A DNA stretch of 64,000 nt from Heterobilharzia americana (GCA_944470555.2 OX104128.1:44871920-44935919), one strand, 5' to 3'. Shown: positions 27,101 to 42,000, counted from the stretch's first letter. The notes: generated by a model not told the origin, from the sequence alone. Translations and numbers: made by a program.

Positions 27101-30100
27101 TTGCTGTCATGATCCTGGAGGAGATTGGTTCCCACTGCATGAGAGCCTTCGATGCTCTTGAGGACATCATGATAGCCACTCCATAACTCAGTGTGCTCAT
27201 GGTTGGCGTCTGGGTGACCGGAGTAGATTATTGATTCTCCAGTTGATAGTTTGGAGAGTCCACTCCCATTCCATCTGCTTTCGCAAATCCCAAGCACTTC
27301 GATGTGATACCTTCTCATCTCCTTTGCAATCTGGGCTGCCTTACTGGGTTCAAACATCGTACGGACATTCCATGTCCCCACGTTTACTTTCGCTTTCATC
27401 GAGAGAAGACACATCGGCCAATTGGCTTCCCGAAGGCTTTCACCAACTGGCGTCATTTCGCCTCTCCGATTCCAGCGGGGAATAAGTTTGTTTTCATTTT
27501 TTATATTTTGTTTGTGCTTTGAAGTTTCTTTAGCGGTTAGATTTGTTTTACGGGGTAGGGTTGCTAGCCCTATGCCCAACCTTCCCTCTTTCTGCTGGCT
27601 TAGGACCGGCTAGTAACTAGTTAACCAGGCGAGGTTTACCTTGTCTATGATTAACTAAAAATAAATAACACATTTCTCAGCTACTTCAGTCAGTAGTATT
27701 TCTCAGTGATTTCCACTGCCTTGTCTTCTTCATTTAGAATTCTACACTTAACAGCAGTAGTACTGATGTCGCAGTTGTATCCCTCAAATTCCTTATGTCT
27801 ACAGTGTAGCAGACAATGAAGAGTTCATAAGTGAAGCATTCAGTTCAGCGCATAACTGTTTGACAAAGTTATGCTGAAGAATATCTTAAAGAGTACAGAA
27901 TGAAGGATTTTGGTCTATTCTGTAATTCTTTCATTCATTTATGATGACATGGCTCGTTTTTTTCTACTAGTCTTAGTACATATCAATCGGTCACCAGATT
28001 GTTACCAATTTCGCCATTAAGACCCAAGTGCTGATTGAAGTCTGTTAATCAAGTATACACACTAGTTTACTCTGCATCTAATTGTTACATATTCAGAGTT
28101 TGACTTGATTACAGAATTTACATTCACAAGATATTAGTACTAGATTGTCTACGATGATGTAATTAGGTCAAAAAATAACCTCTTGCATACATTTGTGCTG
28201 TGTCCACTGAGGAGAGAGAAATATGAACTTCATACAAGCAGTTTTATCTAGGACTTATTTTGTAGTACTGCTTTATAATTCACTTTAAGAGCTTTGACTT
28301 GACACCTCTTATTTTCACACGGTATTCGGTTTCGAAATAACCGCATGTCAAACGGAAAAAGTGTTGTATTTAATTCTGCCTTCTATGTATAAAAAGAGAT
28401 ACTTCACATTTGTTAACTGTAGTACGTCACTAGCTTATTAGTTAGACGCAAATGCACATGACTCAGGTCGCAAATACTAAAGTGGTGTGACTGTAATGAC
28501 CACTGTAGCAACTAGTACAATAACAAACTACTTTTCTTCCTTTTCTGAAGAATTACCTTTCCAGACAAAATAGGGAAACCTTATTGGTTATTTTAACGGT
28601 TACTAGGATGACCTTAGATTCAATCATGAGGTTGGAGCAACTTTAAAGACCATCCTAGCAACTGTTGAGATAACCGATCAAGTTTCGCTATTTCAGTTGT
28701 GAAGGCGTGTTAGAGATGCCTAATCGCTAAGGCATACTAAGTTGTGTATTATTATCATGTAAAGTCTAAACATTTCGTGCACCTTCGCGCCATGCGATGG
28801 GACTTATTTTCACTGTAGTTTAGGCCACTAAAGGCTGATTAGTCCATTTTAAACTTTGATATGCTATCTGTTTTCCCTGTCCAAGGCTATCTAAGGACAA
28901 TAAACGAGTGAGTTTTCAGCTATGAAATTATTCAGTTGAGATAACTATTCTTTCAGCCCCATCGTCTTCTTCTGGTGTCAGCTGAATATCGAGTTGAGAA
29001 GTCATAGTTTTGTCGTTAATCGTATCGCGTTGGAGCACTGTATCTTTATGTATACTATAGATCATAAGATAGTTTTTCACAAAATAGCGGAAAGCAATTG
29101 GTTATCTTAGCAGTTGTTAGGGTGACCTTTAAAATCACTGCAGTTGTCATACAAGAACTAGGAGTGACTCTAATGTCCACCTTAGCAATAACCTAATCAA
29201 ACTTCTTTATTTTTTGGAAATTTGCCTTTCCCACTAAAATAAAGAAAGCTAATTGGTTATTTCAGTCATTGTTACTGTGGCGCTTTGGGCCACTCAAGAA
29301 GTAGTAGTTGAATACAGGATTGATCACGTGCTTCGTCAGAGGTATTAGTGACTTAAAAAATCTCATGATAACCCTCTTATCAAAGTCATGGCAATTTCAA
29401 AATATTCATCAATCTAAATCAATCACAATGTAACTTCATTCAGTCATAATGATTTACCTAGTTTCATGTATGAATCAACACATGAAAAAATATGACGATA
29501 AAATCAAGAGACTTTATATGAGTTCTTTTCATTTTATCTTTTAACGCGATGAAACGAATCACAAATAAGTGTCATGCGTCATGTATATGGGAAATGAAAT
29601 GGAAAGTCACTTTGTTTTATAGCTACGATGACGTAAACATTTTAAAGTCAGTCACACACTAATATGTGAATTTGTGGCTGACAGAATTTGTATTTGTGTA
29701 ATACTGATAAGACTCAATATTGGATAAAAGTTCTGTTTAAAACTTGTAGATTTTCACTGGTCACTAATATGATATATCAGTGTTACAGTGGATGTTTTCT
29801 TCATATGACCTTAACGTATTTTATCAACGAAGTAACATTCACCATACTTTCTATATCAGGGTAGTTACCATTTCTTTTTATACGCTGTAGTTACCAACTC
29901 AATCTCCTAGTCTTTATATCTAGAGGATAGTAAGTATCTAATGTTGATGCTTGTATTATCCCGTCGTTAAGTGGACCGAATTGGTCAGTCTCTAATGGCA
30001 TATGAGCTCCTGCTCGGATGCCTCGATATTGTCTATCTTTGGATTATATACTAATGATGACTAGCGGCAGAACCTAGGACGCACGCTTTGTCCCATTTGG

Positions 30101-33033
30101 GACTCATCAGCTGGATGTACCTGCCTCCCAGTGACGGAACTCAAGACCGATTGCTTCAAAAGCCCGAGAGCGTTATCCACTTTACCATCGGTCACAAGAA
30201 GTGTCCACCGTGACTCGATAGTCTGGTGGATAACGCTCTGGGGCTTTTGAAGCGATTGGTCCTGACTTCGAATCCTATTGGGAATAACAGCGTTCATCAG
30301 GAGGCAGGTACATCCAGGCAACGAGTTCTAAATAGGACGGAACGTGTATCTTAGGTTCCACTGCTAGCCACTAGTCATCATTAGTAACAATCGAAGCATG
30401 AAATCATATATAATGTTAAAATAAGAGAGGTTGACTAGGGGGGTGTCTCACTTATATTTTATTCCTTGTAGTCAGTGTTAAATCGATAATTCAACTTTTA
30501 TTTCATTGCGTTAACGCTGAAAATTGTAGAATTCTCAATCACAGTGTTTGAGATAGCTGTGGTTTGCCAGATTGGTACTGTGAATATCGGTGACGATTGA
30601 AGAGGAAGTGAAAACCTGGGTATCGGTGGGATTCGAATCAGTAGCCTCTCGGTAACCGACCCCGTGCTCTACCGACTGAGCTACGAAACATCTGTTAACC
30701 AGGTTCTAATTTTACTTCAATTACTAAGGATTCTTCATGACTGCTGTATTTTTGACAGATACCTATTAAATGGGGATGCTGCGGTCGCTTGAAATGTACG
30801 CAGGAAACTTTACAGATACAAATATAAAAATTTACTTATTCTACTTTTGTAGCAAAGGGAGTGGAGGTAATTTCTTCAAGTAACTGGTCAAATCAACTTA
30901 GCCGTATATTTCTGACATAATTGTTGGTTACAGTACGGAAACTATGCTACATCAAACAGAGGAAGTGGAGAAAATGATGATAAATCAGCGTGATATAAGA
31001 AAAGGGTTAACACTGCACATATACTTATTTGGTTACTAGATATTTTCAAAGTGAAACACAAAGGATGACGTTTAGAGTACAGTTTATTGTTGTTCATATC
31101 CCTTTTTGATACGAATATGAACAATAAATTGCATAGAAATAAAATTTGGACATTGTGGTAGATAACAGTTCTATTTTAGTCTGTTTATTAGAAATGTCAC
31201 GCAGTGAAATAGTATCATTTACTGGATAACGTTTCGGATATAATTTATTGTCCATGTTCATATCAGGTAACTTCAAAACTTTGAAACATGGTCTACATAG
31301 TTCTAATCCTCTCTCCTTTTTTAAGATAGTAGAATTTTCCATGTAAGTGGGACAGGTGCAGAATCTTTTTTATTGCATGTATTTGGTGTTGATTCGATAA
31401 ACAGCCATGAGATCACCAATATCTTCTGTCGTTGCCGACATACTTATGGATAGTTGGGAAGGAACTACCCTTCAAACATTTAGTCCTACTCCATAGATGA
31501 GGTTCTAATATGCAGATGATACAATTACAGAACTGCAATCAAAACACATCAATAGGTTTTTGATATATAAAAATTCAGTGGTGAAAGCAGTCCAATTTAC
31601 CCATTGCTTGGAAAGTGATGAAGGTGAGCTAGCATTGTTAGATTGCAGTATTAAATATGTGATTTTCCGGCATTATTACTGTTTTATTATTTATTGGGTC
31701 TATCTGAAGATGCAGAGGAACTAAAGAAAATATGTTTTCGTTCCATTTTAGTAACAGTGATGTTCCTGATGTGCTTTAACACTAGAAATGATATACTGAA
31801 AAAAAACTTAGTTGCGATCTGGCACAACTGAAGTGGGTCAGCATTTCACTACGCAAACGCAGATCATTTCGAAAAAAATTTGTGCGCGCTGTAATATGTC
31901 TCTTAAACGGCATTATAAGTATGGACGGCTGACTACTGTAAAAGTTAGAGCGGAATAGCCTCCTAGACCAGTTGCCAGATTACAAAATGATCAGTATGTA
32001 GGACTAGACAACCTGAGGTTGGTTGCCCTCCGGTAATCAATCAATGTACCTAGCCCAATCTTACAGGAGGTCAATTGCGGCCCGAATAGCTCAGTTGTAA
32101 CGTCTCCAGCTGCAGCACTGGGTGACGTGGGTTTGAATCTAAAGCGGGAAATCATTTCCGTTGAGGTTACAGATGGGACTTGCTGACGAGTGCTACAAAG
32201 CACCATACGTAGGTCTAAGGTTTCCTACCAACTGCTTTCATCTAACTAACATCCATCTCAGTGCATCGCGATGCTGAGCCTCTTAGCCTAGTGAAAACAC
32301 CGAAAATGGATAGATAGAATTCGATGAGAACATGAGACCAGACAAGATGGTTATCCACCAGTGACCAGTCAATGAAATAGCTTTCGAATTCCAGTCAGTT
32401 TACAATATAAAAACATCTTTAAATAGTATTTTACTTACCTTTTCTTATGATCCCATATTTTTACTGTCCAATCAGCTGAACAGGTGATAAATATATCTGG
32501 ATGGAATAGATTCCAGGCTACACGATAAACAGGCATATGATGAGCTTCATAAACTGTTAAGTATTGTGATGTATATGCTTTACTACACTTATACACCATT
32601 CCTTCCTCTGTGGCTACAAGAAACAAGTGGTTCTGTGTACGATGAAAGTCAAATGCTGTACCACAATCTATCAGTTTGAAGGGAGCAGAAAAAGCGAAAT
32701 ACAAGGAAAGAATTATTATGCGTAAACATAATTCAAAAGGATTATTTTGTAGATTATTTATAACACATATGAAATGAGTTATGACGCACTTAAATTTCTG
32801 ATAACCAACACTAACTGATCATGAGTTGGTTGAAATCCTGTTCAATGACTAATTTTTACCTTTTTGGTATTTATGTTAAACTTAATACATTCATAAGTTC
32901 AAAGAAAAAAAGTAATGTATTTAAGTGTTGCTAAATATAAAAGTGTCACGTTATTCGATTTAATGCTTTCAAAGCACTTCTGACTGGCTTTCAGAAACAG
33001 GTGTATCTATTGTGGGTAAACCTAGAATAAAAA

Positions 33034-33079
<46 letters not shown>

Positions 33080-36000
33080 ACCTGCGGTATAAACAGGGAA
33101 AATTCATTCACATTCATCAGTAGATTTCAACAGTAACATCATAAATAACATGAACACTAAATAAACAGCACAAGAGTAGACCAAATTAATTTATCAGAAT
33201 ATACAATAATGCAGAAGCAGAAGACCAACAGAACCATTCAGGAAAACTACATTCCTGTTTACTTGTATTGCCGTTACTATGCATATTCACAGTTATAATA
33301 ATTATTATTGTTATCATACTTATTAATTGACCTTTCGGTTCCTGGTGTACCATATCAAAGCACTGACTTGAATGAATTAGTGTTGAAAATCCGGATATTG
33401 TTCCTTATGCTGAGTGCAGTGCAGTAGATCTCCACACTGATTTCACGTTGATGAAGGCCTGTCTTACTTTTCCGATCCTGGCTTTGACGTCCTCATCCGC
33501 GCCACCACCTGCAGTTGGAACGATGCTGCCTTGCCTAGACAGGTGGGAGAGGCAACTTCCTCCCGATTTATCCCATTGATGGTGAGTGGTGCTCCTCCTC
33601 CTCCTCCTCCTCCTCATTGTTGTTGTTGTCGTTGTTGTTGGTTGGATATCTTCATCACCTCTGTCTTCTCTACGCTCACCTGAAGTCCCGTCTTCGCTAC
33701 CTTGCCTCTTCTGTCAACTTGTTGGTTTTCACCTGTAGATCTTCGAGATTTTGCACCAAGACATTAGACATAAATCATCATCGGTGGCGAAATCCGAATT
33801 GTCTAGAGTCTTTTCGTAGGTCAAACAGCATATGCCCATCTTCTCATTCCCCACAGTTTGTTGCATGATCCAGTCGAGTCGACCACAATCAGGAAGATCA
33901 TGGGTGACAGTAGACAACCTTGTCTTACTCCTATCTGCTTTCTTCACTTCAAACGCATTACTGAACTTTGCATTATGAATCACTTGGCATGTAGTACCAC
34001 GTAGCATATAGGTGCTGTTGAATGAGGTTGATAAAGATTTGTGGCACTAAAACCGTAGTGTTGAAGCAGTAGCCAATGTGTTTCTCGGTCAACACTACAG
34101 AAGGCCTTTTCGAGGGAGATGGAGTTGAGGTAGATATTTGACTGGCATTCTATACTGTGTTCTATGATGATGGATAGTGTAGCACTGCAATTTGATCTTC
34201 ACATGATTTGTTCTTCCTGGAGCCCCTCGAAATCTTAGATGGTTTATTATTCTGTAACTTGACTGCTCATTCATTTGAAATGGTGGAAAATGCTAATAAC
34301 TCGGGATATGTGAACTGTCAGATTGTTCTTTGACCTAGTGTTTTGGTTGGTAAACGTCATTATTTTATGTTCGACATTGTGATCAGTACTTCATTGTTCC
34401 ACAAGACAGTTAAGCAACTGATGTTGTGTTAAATGTTACTTTGCCTGAGCCCCATCGAGGCGTCCGTTTGTTGAGTGTGTGGATGTGTTTTGAACTTAGT
34501 CGGCTGATACGTTTCACCGAGCTTTCTCAGATGGGTGCGCAATCACGTCTTTTGTTGGATTATTTTGGTTATCTTCAGTACACTGAGGCTGATTTGTTAT
34601 GATTGCTTAGTTCTCCTTGTGTGAAACGATGAGGGTTACATTGAAGTGACTGGTTGTCATTTCTTGGTTGCATTGAGTTCTCTGAGTTGGGTGGTTTAAT
34701 CGTGAAATTTTCATTGTCTTTCTAAACAAATCATCAGCACTAACTTCAATATGACTTTGGCATTTCTGTTGGGGTGAAGTGATGAGGGTTGTCATGATCT
34801 TGTTGACTGAGTCTTCTGCACTATGGGTTTGGTAGGGTGGTGGCCTATGCTGATTGGATTATTTGCTTCATCAGAAGCGTATTTCATAGTGATTATTCAA
34901 TTTGCTCCGGGTGAGGGGGTATTGTTTGCTATTGTTGTCTCGATGGCTTCTACTGGGTGGGTGTCCTTCTATATTGACTATCCAGCTGCTTGAATTTGGT
35001 TAGGCAACTGTAATTAATCTTGATCTAATCGATTGAATATCTCGTTTTTGACTATCATCTGCAAGCCCATAATTCTATCAAAAATCGGAATTACTTAATC
35101 TAGTTAATCTTTGCCTGTCTACGTATTTTCATTTTAATGAAGAGATTGTAGTGCACCATCCTGGCACCAAAATATAAATAGGGCTAAAATAAATAGTTTA
35201 AATTAAATTAACTAAATAAATCTCTAGCCTGCCTCCGGATGCTTAGGGTGTTTTAAGTTTTGTTTTAACGAGCATGCATCCGAGCAGGCTTGGATGCCAT
35301 TTTGCGCTTCATTGTGCTGATTTCCACGCACGTACTCCGAGTCCCTAGTTCAGCCTTACAAGCCAGATAAGTTGATTAGACTTTTCTCCCCATTCATTAT
35401 TATTATATTTACTTCAATTAAATACATGGCTCCCTGAAATACACTGCATATCAGTTCTTTTAATTTGTGTTTTGTTATCAGTACTTACATGTTAGGTAAA
35501 GTACTGGTTAAGCAGGTACCAGAGCACATCAAGTTAAGTAGGGTTGTTCAAACGTTACGGAATTGTAACACGCACCCCTACAAGATCATGAATACTCAGA
35601 TTTAAACTATCTCAAAAATTTCTGGGAAATTCATTGTTAATGCAACCCTATTATTGAATTTGACATCCCATCGTCATCACTTGATGCTGAAGTCATTGGA
35701 AAACAAAAGTAACCACCATGCTACTGAGAAAGTATGAGCTAGACGTCTTTGTATTGCTGTAGAAACCTGAGATTCTTAGTACAACTATAACTCATTATAT
35801 CTAACACGAAAATAATATTCATTAAGCGAGTAGAATAGGACAGTTAATCCACCTTATTTCTTGTTAAAATTCATCCACTTTCAATCATAAATATTATTAC
35901 TTGACGATTTACATAATGTCTTAATCCTGGCGTAAAAAAACTTGCAATAAACAAATATCAAGCGAATAAATTTAGATGAAAGTAAGGGTTGTAAGAATGA

Positions 36001-39000
36001 ATTCATATGCTATCCTACATATGGTTGTGTTATTTTATCCGTGTATGCTAAATCTTTTCATATTTTCTGTGTATGAGTGCAATTTTAATCAATTTTTTAT
36101 ATCTGGTTTCTTATGTGTTAGTGACAGAAAGCTCGTTTATTTGTTAAGAAGTTACATAAGGCTATGTATCTAGCAATCAAAAGTTAAAATTACTAGGAAT
36201 AGGAATTGAAACGTAATCCAGAGTATATTTCTGAGTATCAGAAATAGAATATAAGTTCACATGAACTTAAACATTAGAAGCGCAAATCGTAGCATCAACT
36301 AATTACTGAGTAAAGTAATTAACCTAATACTCGATTATGATACTTTTATCCAAATATACGTGAATAGAAGATTAGTAACATATTGTTCAAATAGTTACTA
36401 AGCCAACTGCTATCACAATACGGTTACCATGACACTTGAATAATACTTTAGAGAATACTAAACAATCTCCTTTTGGTAAAGGAATGAAAATAATGACTGA
36501 ATTCTTTATTGTTTGTGTGATTTCATATATACTGATTACCACCAACGGGATATGTAGTCAATTTTAAAACCAAATCCACTAAAAATATCAAAAACCGTTA
36601 TGACTAACAAATTCGTTTATCTTTAATTAACTCTATCTCTCTCCCTTTATATATATATTTGAAGCGGTCAAAAGTAATTCAAACTTTATTACGTAATGGT
36701 AGGGAATCTTATCAGCTCTATAAGTGGGTGTATTGCTATGACTGTTCAAATTTCACTGAATAATGATGACAGCAATATGACTGAGAGCTGTGCTGTATCG
36801 CAGTTAAGTCACAAATTTTATTCACATATGTCACGTCTTGGTCTGGTCACTGTGAACCCTCTTCTAACCTAATCTAGCTTCTCGTAGCAGGAGGTGTCGA
36901 GTTAGGCAGTGGCTCGGCATGAGAAATACATGTCCAAGTCACCTCGTCGATGAAAGTTTACAACATCATCAATTAACTTACCTTTCTTGCCTAGTATCTT
37001 TCACCTGACCTCAGCTCTGCTCACACAGTAATCCCACCAAACGCGAGCAGTGCTGCGAAGACACACGTGATCAAAACCTTGTAATCGCTTCCTGTCTCCT
37101 ACTTTTAACTGCCATGTCCCTCAGTCGTACACTAGGACAAAATAGACTACAGCTCCATATACTCGTCCTTTGATGGGTAGTCGGATATCTTGCCAGTCGC
37201 CGACACAAATGATGTCAGATGCCAAAAGAGCCTTCTTTATCCGAGCTGGAATTTCGTCTGCAACTAGCTTTTTTGGGCTGGTCCAACTCCCTGCTTAACT
37301 CCCTATCCTCAAACTAGGAGTAGTTGTAGATGAGTCTTGAAGCATCATCTTACATTTGACAGGTGTAAAATTCATGCCAAACATACTCAGTTTTATGCGC
37401 AGTGCGTTCGGAAGACCCAGCAGTTTGTCAACGTCTTCACCTATCAGGGGTTTATCGTCTGCATACTTTAAGTCAACTTGATGACCTCCAGAGGAATAGA
37501 TCAATCCCTGTGAACACAGAGGTACCTAAGGTAATATCCATTAATACATCTATAAAGAACAATGATAGCTCGCAACCCTGTTGGATATCTGTAGCTGTCG
37601 TCAATTCAAATGAAAACTCTGCATAAGACTTCGCATAGATGCGTTAGTTTGAATGGACAGCCTTGATTAGAGTTATATACTTGCTCGGTATTCCCTTCAG
37701 TCAGACACTGCCATAATACTTCATGGTCGATAAAGTCAAATGCCGTCTTCAGGTCAAGAAATATGTCAAGTTTCGGCCACTGGAGGTAAGTATGCTTCTG
37801 CTCCAGGAAGCGTCGGGGGAGTGAAAATATGGTCGACGCATCCTCGTCCAGGTATGAAACTTGCCTGATTTCCTCGAATATGCTGTTCTTGAACTCCAGT
37901 TAGGGGCCACATAACTATGGACCGTAGGATCTTGGATGCTATATCAATTAGACTAATTTCCCCATGGTTGTCACAAGATTTTCCTCCTTCTTATAAACTA
38001 AGATAGCCAGTGAAGTACACCAGTCTGACCGGACTACCTCCGAAACCCATACACTAGCCAGTGCCCTCCGTCACTATAATCAGCAATTTCCTACATCCAA
38101 CTTTGAAAATGTCAGTAGCAAACTGTTAGGGCCTGGTAATTTGCATTGTTTTCGGTTCGATACAACTTTCTTAACTTCAAGGAGAGTTGGAGGACCAACA
38201 TCTACTCCCATTCTGGTTCGGGCTGGATGTTGGCCAACTGAAGCCTCGCTGAGGGTCAGCTGGACTGTGTTGCAAAGTGTTCTGCCCAACGTTCTACCTC
38301 CTGCCTTGGGAGGTTATCAGCGTTCCATCTTGTTCAGTGATAGTTCCACTCACCATCGTCTTCTTCCTGGTATCCTAAATGAACCTAAGTAGTTATCAAG
38401 CTTTACCTAACCCAGATGGCCTCTCCATCCTCCTCGCTTTCGCCACCCACCACTGCTCGCAATCGACGTGAAGACTCTCAGTCGAGCTGTTTTAGTTGCT
38501 TTCGCTCTTCATCGTGGTCACAGCCAGCTGGAACCAGTCTTCTCACATCAATCAGTTTGGATGACGTCGTGGAAATCCAATGACGTTTCCTAACTTTCAT
38601 GTACAGGTTATTTATTGTCTTTATCGCTGTTTCTACAACAGACCTAATATCCCGCTAGGTTTCCTTAGGATGACTATCGCTGTCATGCGTAGATAAATGC
38701 TTAGCTAATTCCTCTCTAAATGCGTACTTGATATCCCCACTTTTCAATTGGCCACAGACAGGCTTTACTATCACCTGTTTCCCGCGGCCAATAAGACGCA
38801 GATATACACGAGCCTATACTACTGCATGATCGGAGTCTAAACTAGTACTTTAGAAAGAGTGGTAATGCTCCACTGATTCTCTTCAGCGAGCAAGCAATGA
38901 GGTAAATCTGTGTCCGTCGTTCTTTTGATGTCGGAGGACGAAACGTGAGACAGTGTCTCTCCATATGTCTAACGTTAGTGCTGTCCAGAAACAGGTGGTT

Positions 39001-42000
39001 ATCGGAGAAAGGTTTCAACAGACGATAACCGCTGTCGGATCATTGGCATGGGAATCCTGCTAATACCTCTCAGGTGCCTTTCCGATCGGCTCAGCTTCAC
39101 TACTTGAGCGTCAAAGTTAGCTGTCATTCTGACTACATCTGAACAGTTTGTGTTCTTCAGCGAAGTCAACAGCTTCTCATAGAACTCATCCTTTGCAGCA
39201 TCCCAACTACATTCGGTAGTTCGTAGGCAGAGATTACAAATAGGCATCGCCTAGTCTCACGATCCTTCCTAGTTCTTACTGACCCATTTAGTCGAACAAC
39301 ACATAGACAGCTGTTGACTGGTGTCTAGTCAATAAGTGCACTATCTGTTCGACGACTGAATGCTATGCTGACACCAGCGAGTACACCAAAGCTAGCCAAC
39401 AGGTCTCCAGATATTCTTGAGGTGAATTCTCAGGATTCCTTACTGTGCCCAAGTGAGCTCAATTAATGAATAACAGCACTAGGGTCCTGTATGCATGTCT
39501 CGGAAACACAATACACATCCATGGATAAAGATTCATGAGTTTTGGAGAGTGATGCTTGCTGTCTGGTTTGGCAGAGAGTTTGGACGTTTAAAGCTCCCAT
39601 ATGAAATCTTTGGCGGGATACTAGGAGACTAGAAATGATGTTTTGATGGCTTTGGTCTTTAACAGTGGTTGTGGAGTGAGAAGTTGGGTAAGGTGCAAGA
39701 GGCCTAATATTAGTATCAGGAGGTGACGGCAAAGTAGGAGATAGGGTTGAGGAGGATGGCTAATGTTTGACCACGTTTTGTGCACTACTGGAAGCGTGTA
39801 AGCGGTTGACACCTCCCAGCTGCCCACACCGTGGAGGGCTATTTCTCCTGAAGGTAACTGAAACAGAAAACGATTTATGTGACTTCAGAAACTCTAAGAT
39901 ATCTGGTAGAGGCCTGTTACTCATGGCCTTATGTGAGATGTTGTTATGAGGTTTCCTTGTTCTAAAGCTGGATAGGGAGAACCCATCCCACCCGCACCAT
40001 AACAAAATGGAAGCAGGGTGGAGTGTGTTACTTTCGGGGCCCACATTTTCTAATCCCCCACTCTTCCATTGACAAGGCAGCATCAGTGTGGCACTGCTGG
40101 TTATCAAAGGGAAACCCTTTGCATTCTCCACACCCCCATCCAGCTAGCAGTAGTACGATTTAGCCCTCAAACCCCCAACACAGCGCAGCAAATTACAGTG
40201 TAATGGTAACTGCTTCTTGTGTAAACACTATTCAAAAAGACCTTCCGATCTGGTTGGACCTCAACGGAACAAGTAATCCACTAGCATAGATCGTTGGGTC
40301 ATTGTGATGTGCAAGCCATACCACCAAGTGGAAGTGGCAGCTATCTGTCGGATCCGAGAAAGCAGCTAAGTCTTTCGTCTTGATTCTCACTACCTGGTTA
40401 TTCTCGCCTCGCTAGACTGTTTTCCAACCAAACAGTCAGTTAACATTTTATGGGCATCACGTTCTCATAATTGTAGTTTGACAGAAAGGAGTAGAGCAGA
40501 AATACATGGATTTACGAAAAAATGATCATCAGACCCGATTGTTATTTATGTGTTCACGAGCATATAACATTACGGTATCAAACATCATAAACTCATCTTC
40601 AGAATTCAACCTTCAAAAAGTATTGTGTGAAGTACTAATCCTCCTAGCAAATTATAACTGCAAAAACACTAGTAATGAACAGTTAGTTATTGGAGAGATC
40701 AGTTTTGTCGGTTTTGTAAAACATTCCACTCTGCCAATACCATCAACACCACCACTAACCGAACGCTCTCCCACTCTAAACAATGTTTAACTAATCTAAT
40801 AACAATTGCCAGAAGGAGGAGGAGGAGGATGAGGATGAATAGGCATGGAAACTGAGTTCAGAAAATTCACCATAACGCATATCTTTCAACATTCATGCAC
40901 TTGAATAGTAAAATCTATCAAGCATAATGATTTCAGACTTCATTGTGTGAAGTTACTTTGCGTCCTGTTGTTCTGTAAAGCCTGACGAGATTATCTATTA
41001 CTGAAGTGCTTATTCGATGGGATGGCGTACTTGTTTTGATCAAAATGTGTATTATGTTAATCACTAAAATGCTAATTTTTTTGAGATAAGTTGCAAAACG
41101 TTTTTTAGTAAGTTGGGGTAAACGTCAAGAAATGTCAGATTTGTCTTTCTACCTGTTCGTTCTTTTAATCCTTGGAAAACCAGCAATATTTTACTTATCG
41201 ATAACGTTTTTGAGGTCCATATTTTGACAATCTGTCAAGGCTATATATATATTCTCCACTAGATTATATTTGGAGTGAATTTTCACATTGACTGGAATTC
41301 AATCCGGCCTATATTTCAATGTCGTTATTTTAACTTGGAAAGCTTTTCTATGACAGGACTTATTTTACTAGACATAGGCTTTTATTCTTCTTTACGTATT
41401 GCACATGAAATGACCCCATTACAAATGAGTCTCCATAAGATAATGTGAAAAACTGCATTTTAGCTGATATATATAGTTAATTGCATAATTGCATGTTAAG
41501 TGATATTAGAATACAACTTTTACCATAACTGTAATGCTCAGAGTCTAAATGTTAACCGTAGTCCATTAATCAAAATTTGCATCATCGCAGTGGCTTCTGA
41601 TTGATGTTACATATTCATTGGCGCTTGACAAGAGATATCTAACCTAGGTTTCAATCCAGACAGTACCCGTGAACAAAAAGTACATGAAACCTAAAGAAAT
41701 GTTATGCAGTCTAAGATATGCAAACCTATATCAGTCAGAGATGGTAACGCGTAAAAATGCCATATTTAGTGATATAAAAGAAAAGCAACCGCAGACAATA
41801 GATAGCTTTGAAACCTCAGTGAAATCCAAATGATAAAGAAGCCAGTAGAGATTATGTTTACAAATCAGTTTCATGTAAGGAAAAAACCCTACCTTAATAG
41901 ATCGCTTTTATGCTGACTATTCAGCATTTAATTACTGTTACATACCTATGCAAAATAATTCATTGAAAAAAGATATTTTGATCAGATTCATTGTTTCATA

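Larger units (their letters stand above)
24405..27635 (-). mobile_element. SR2-like RTE non-LTR retrotransposon, copy 1, nearly complete
   Basis: 3.2-kb element on the minus strand with a 5-prime leader, endonuclease, RT, C-terminal domain and a short TAA-repeat tail. Flanked by a perfect 13-bp target duplication TTACCTTGTCTAT (24392-24404 and 27636-27648). The RTE lineage is suggested by length, domain order and the microsatellite tail. The coding region has at least four frameshifts, and the RT catalytic box is mutated. Same orientation as DNAI1, in its intron 10. SR2 assignment is from family knowledge, not from a search. Confidence 0.93.

Noticed and set aside
30618..30689. Functional tRNA gene
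   Set aside because: Box A and B are good but the anticodon and T stems do not pair; kept only as tRNA-derived repeat.
32077..32147. Functional tRNA gene
   Set aside because: T arm cannot form (GTGGG against CTAAA) and the tail is SINE-like.
33036..33076. CRISPR or tandem regulatory array
   Set aside because: Simple TA microsatellite; no spacer-repeat structure anywhere in the window.
40506..40790. 94-codon open frame identical in both inverted arms, as a protein gene
   Set aside because: Identity follows from the repeat arms themselves; no domain or start context supports a protein.
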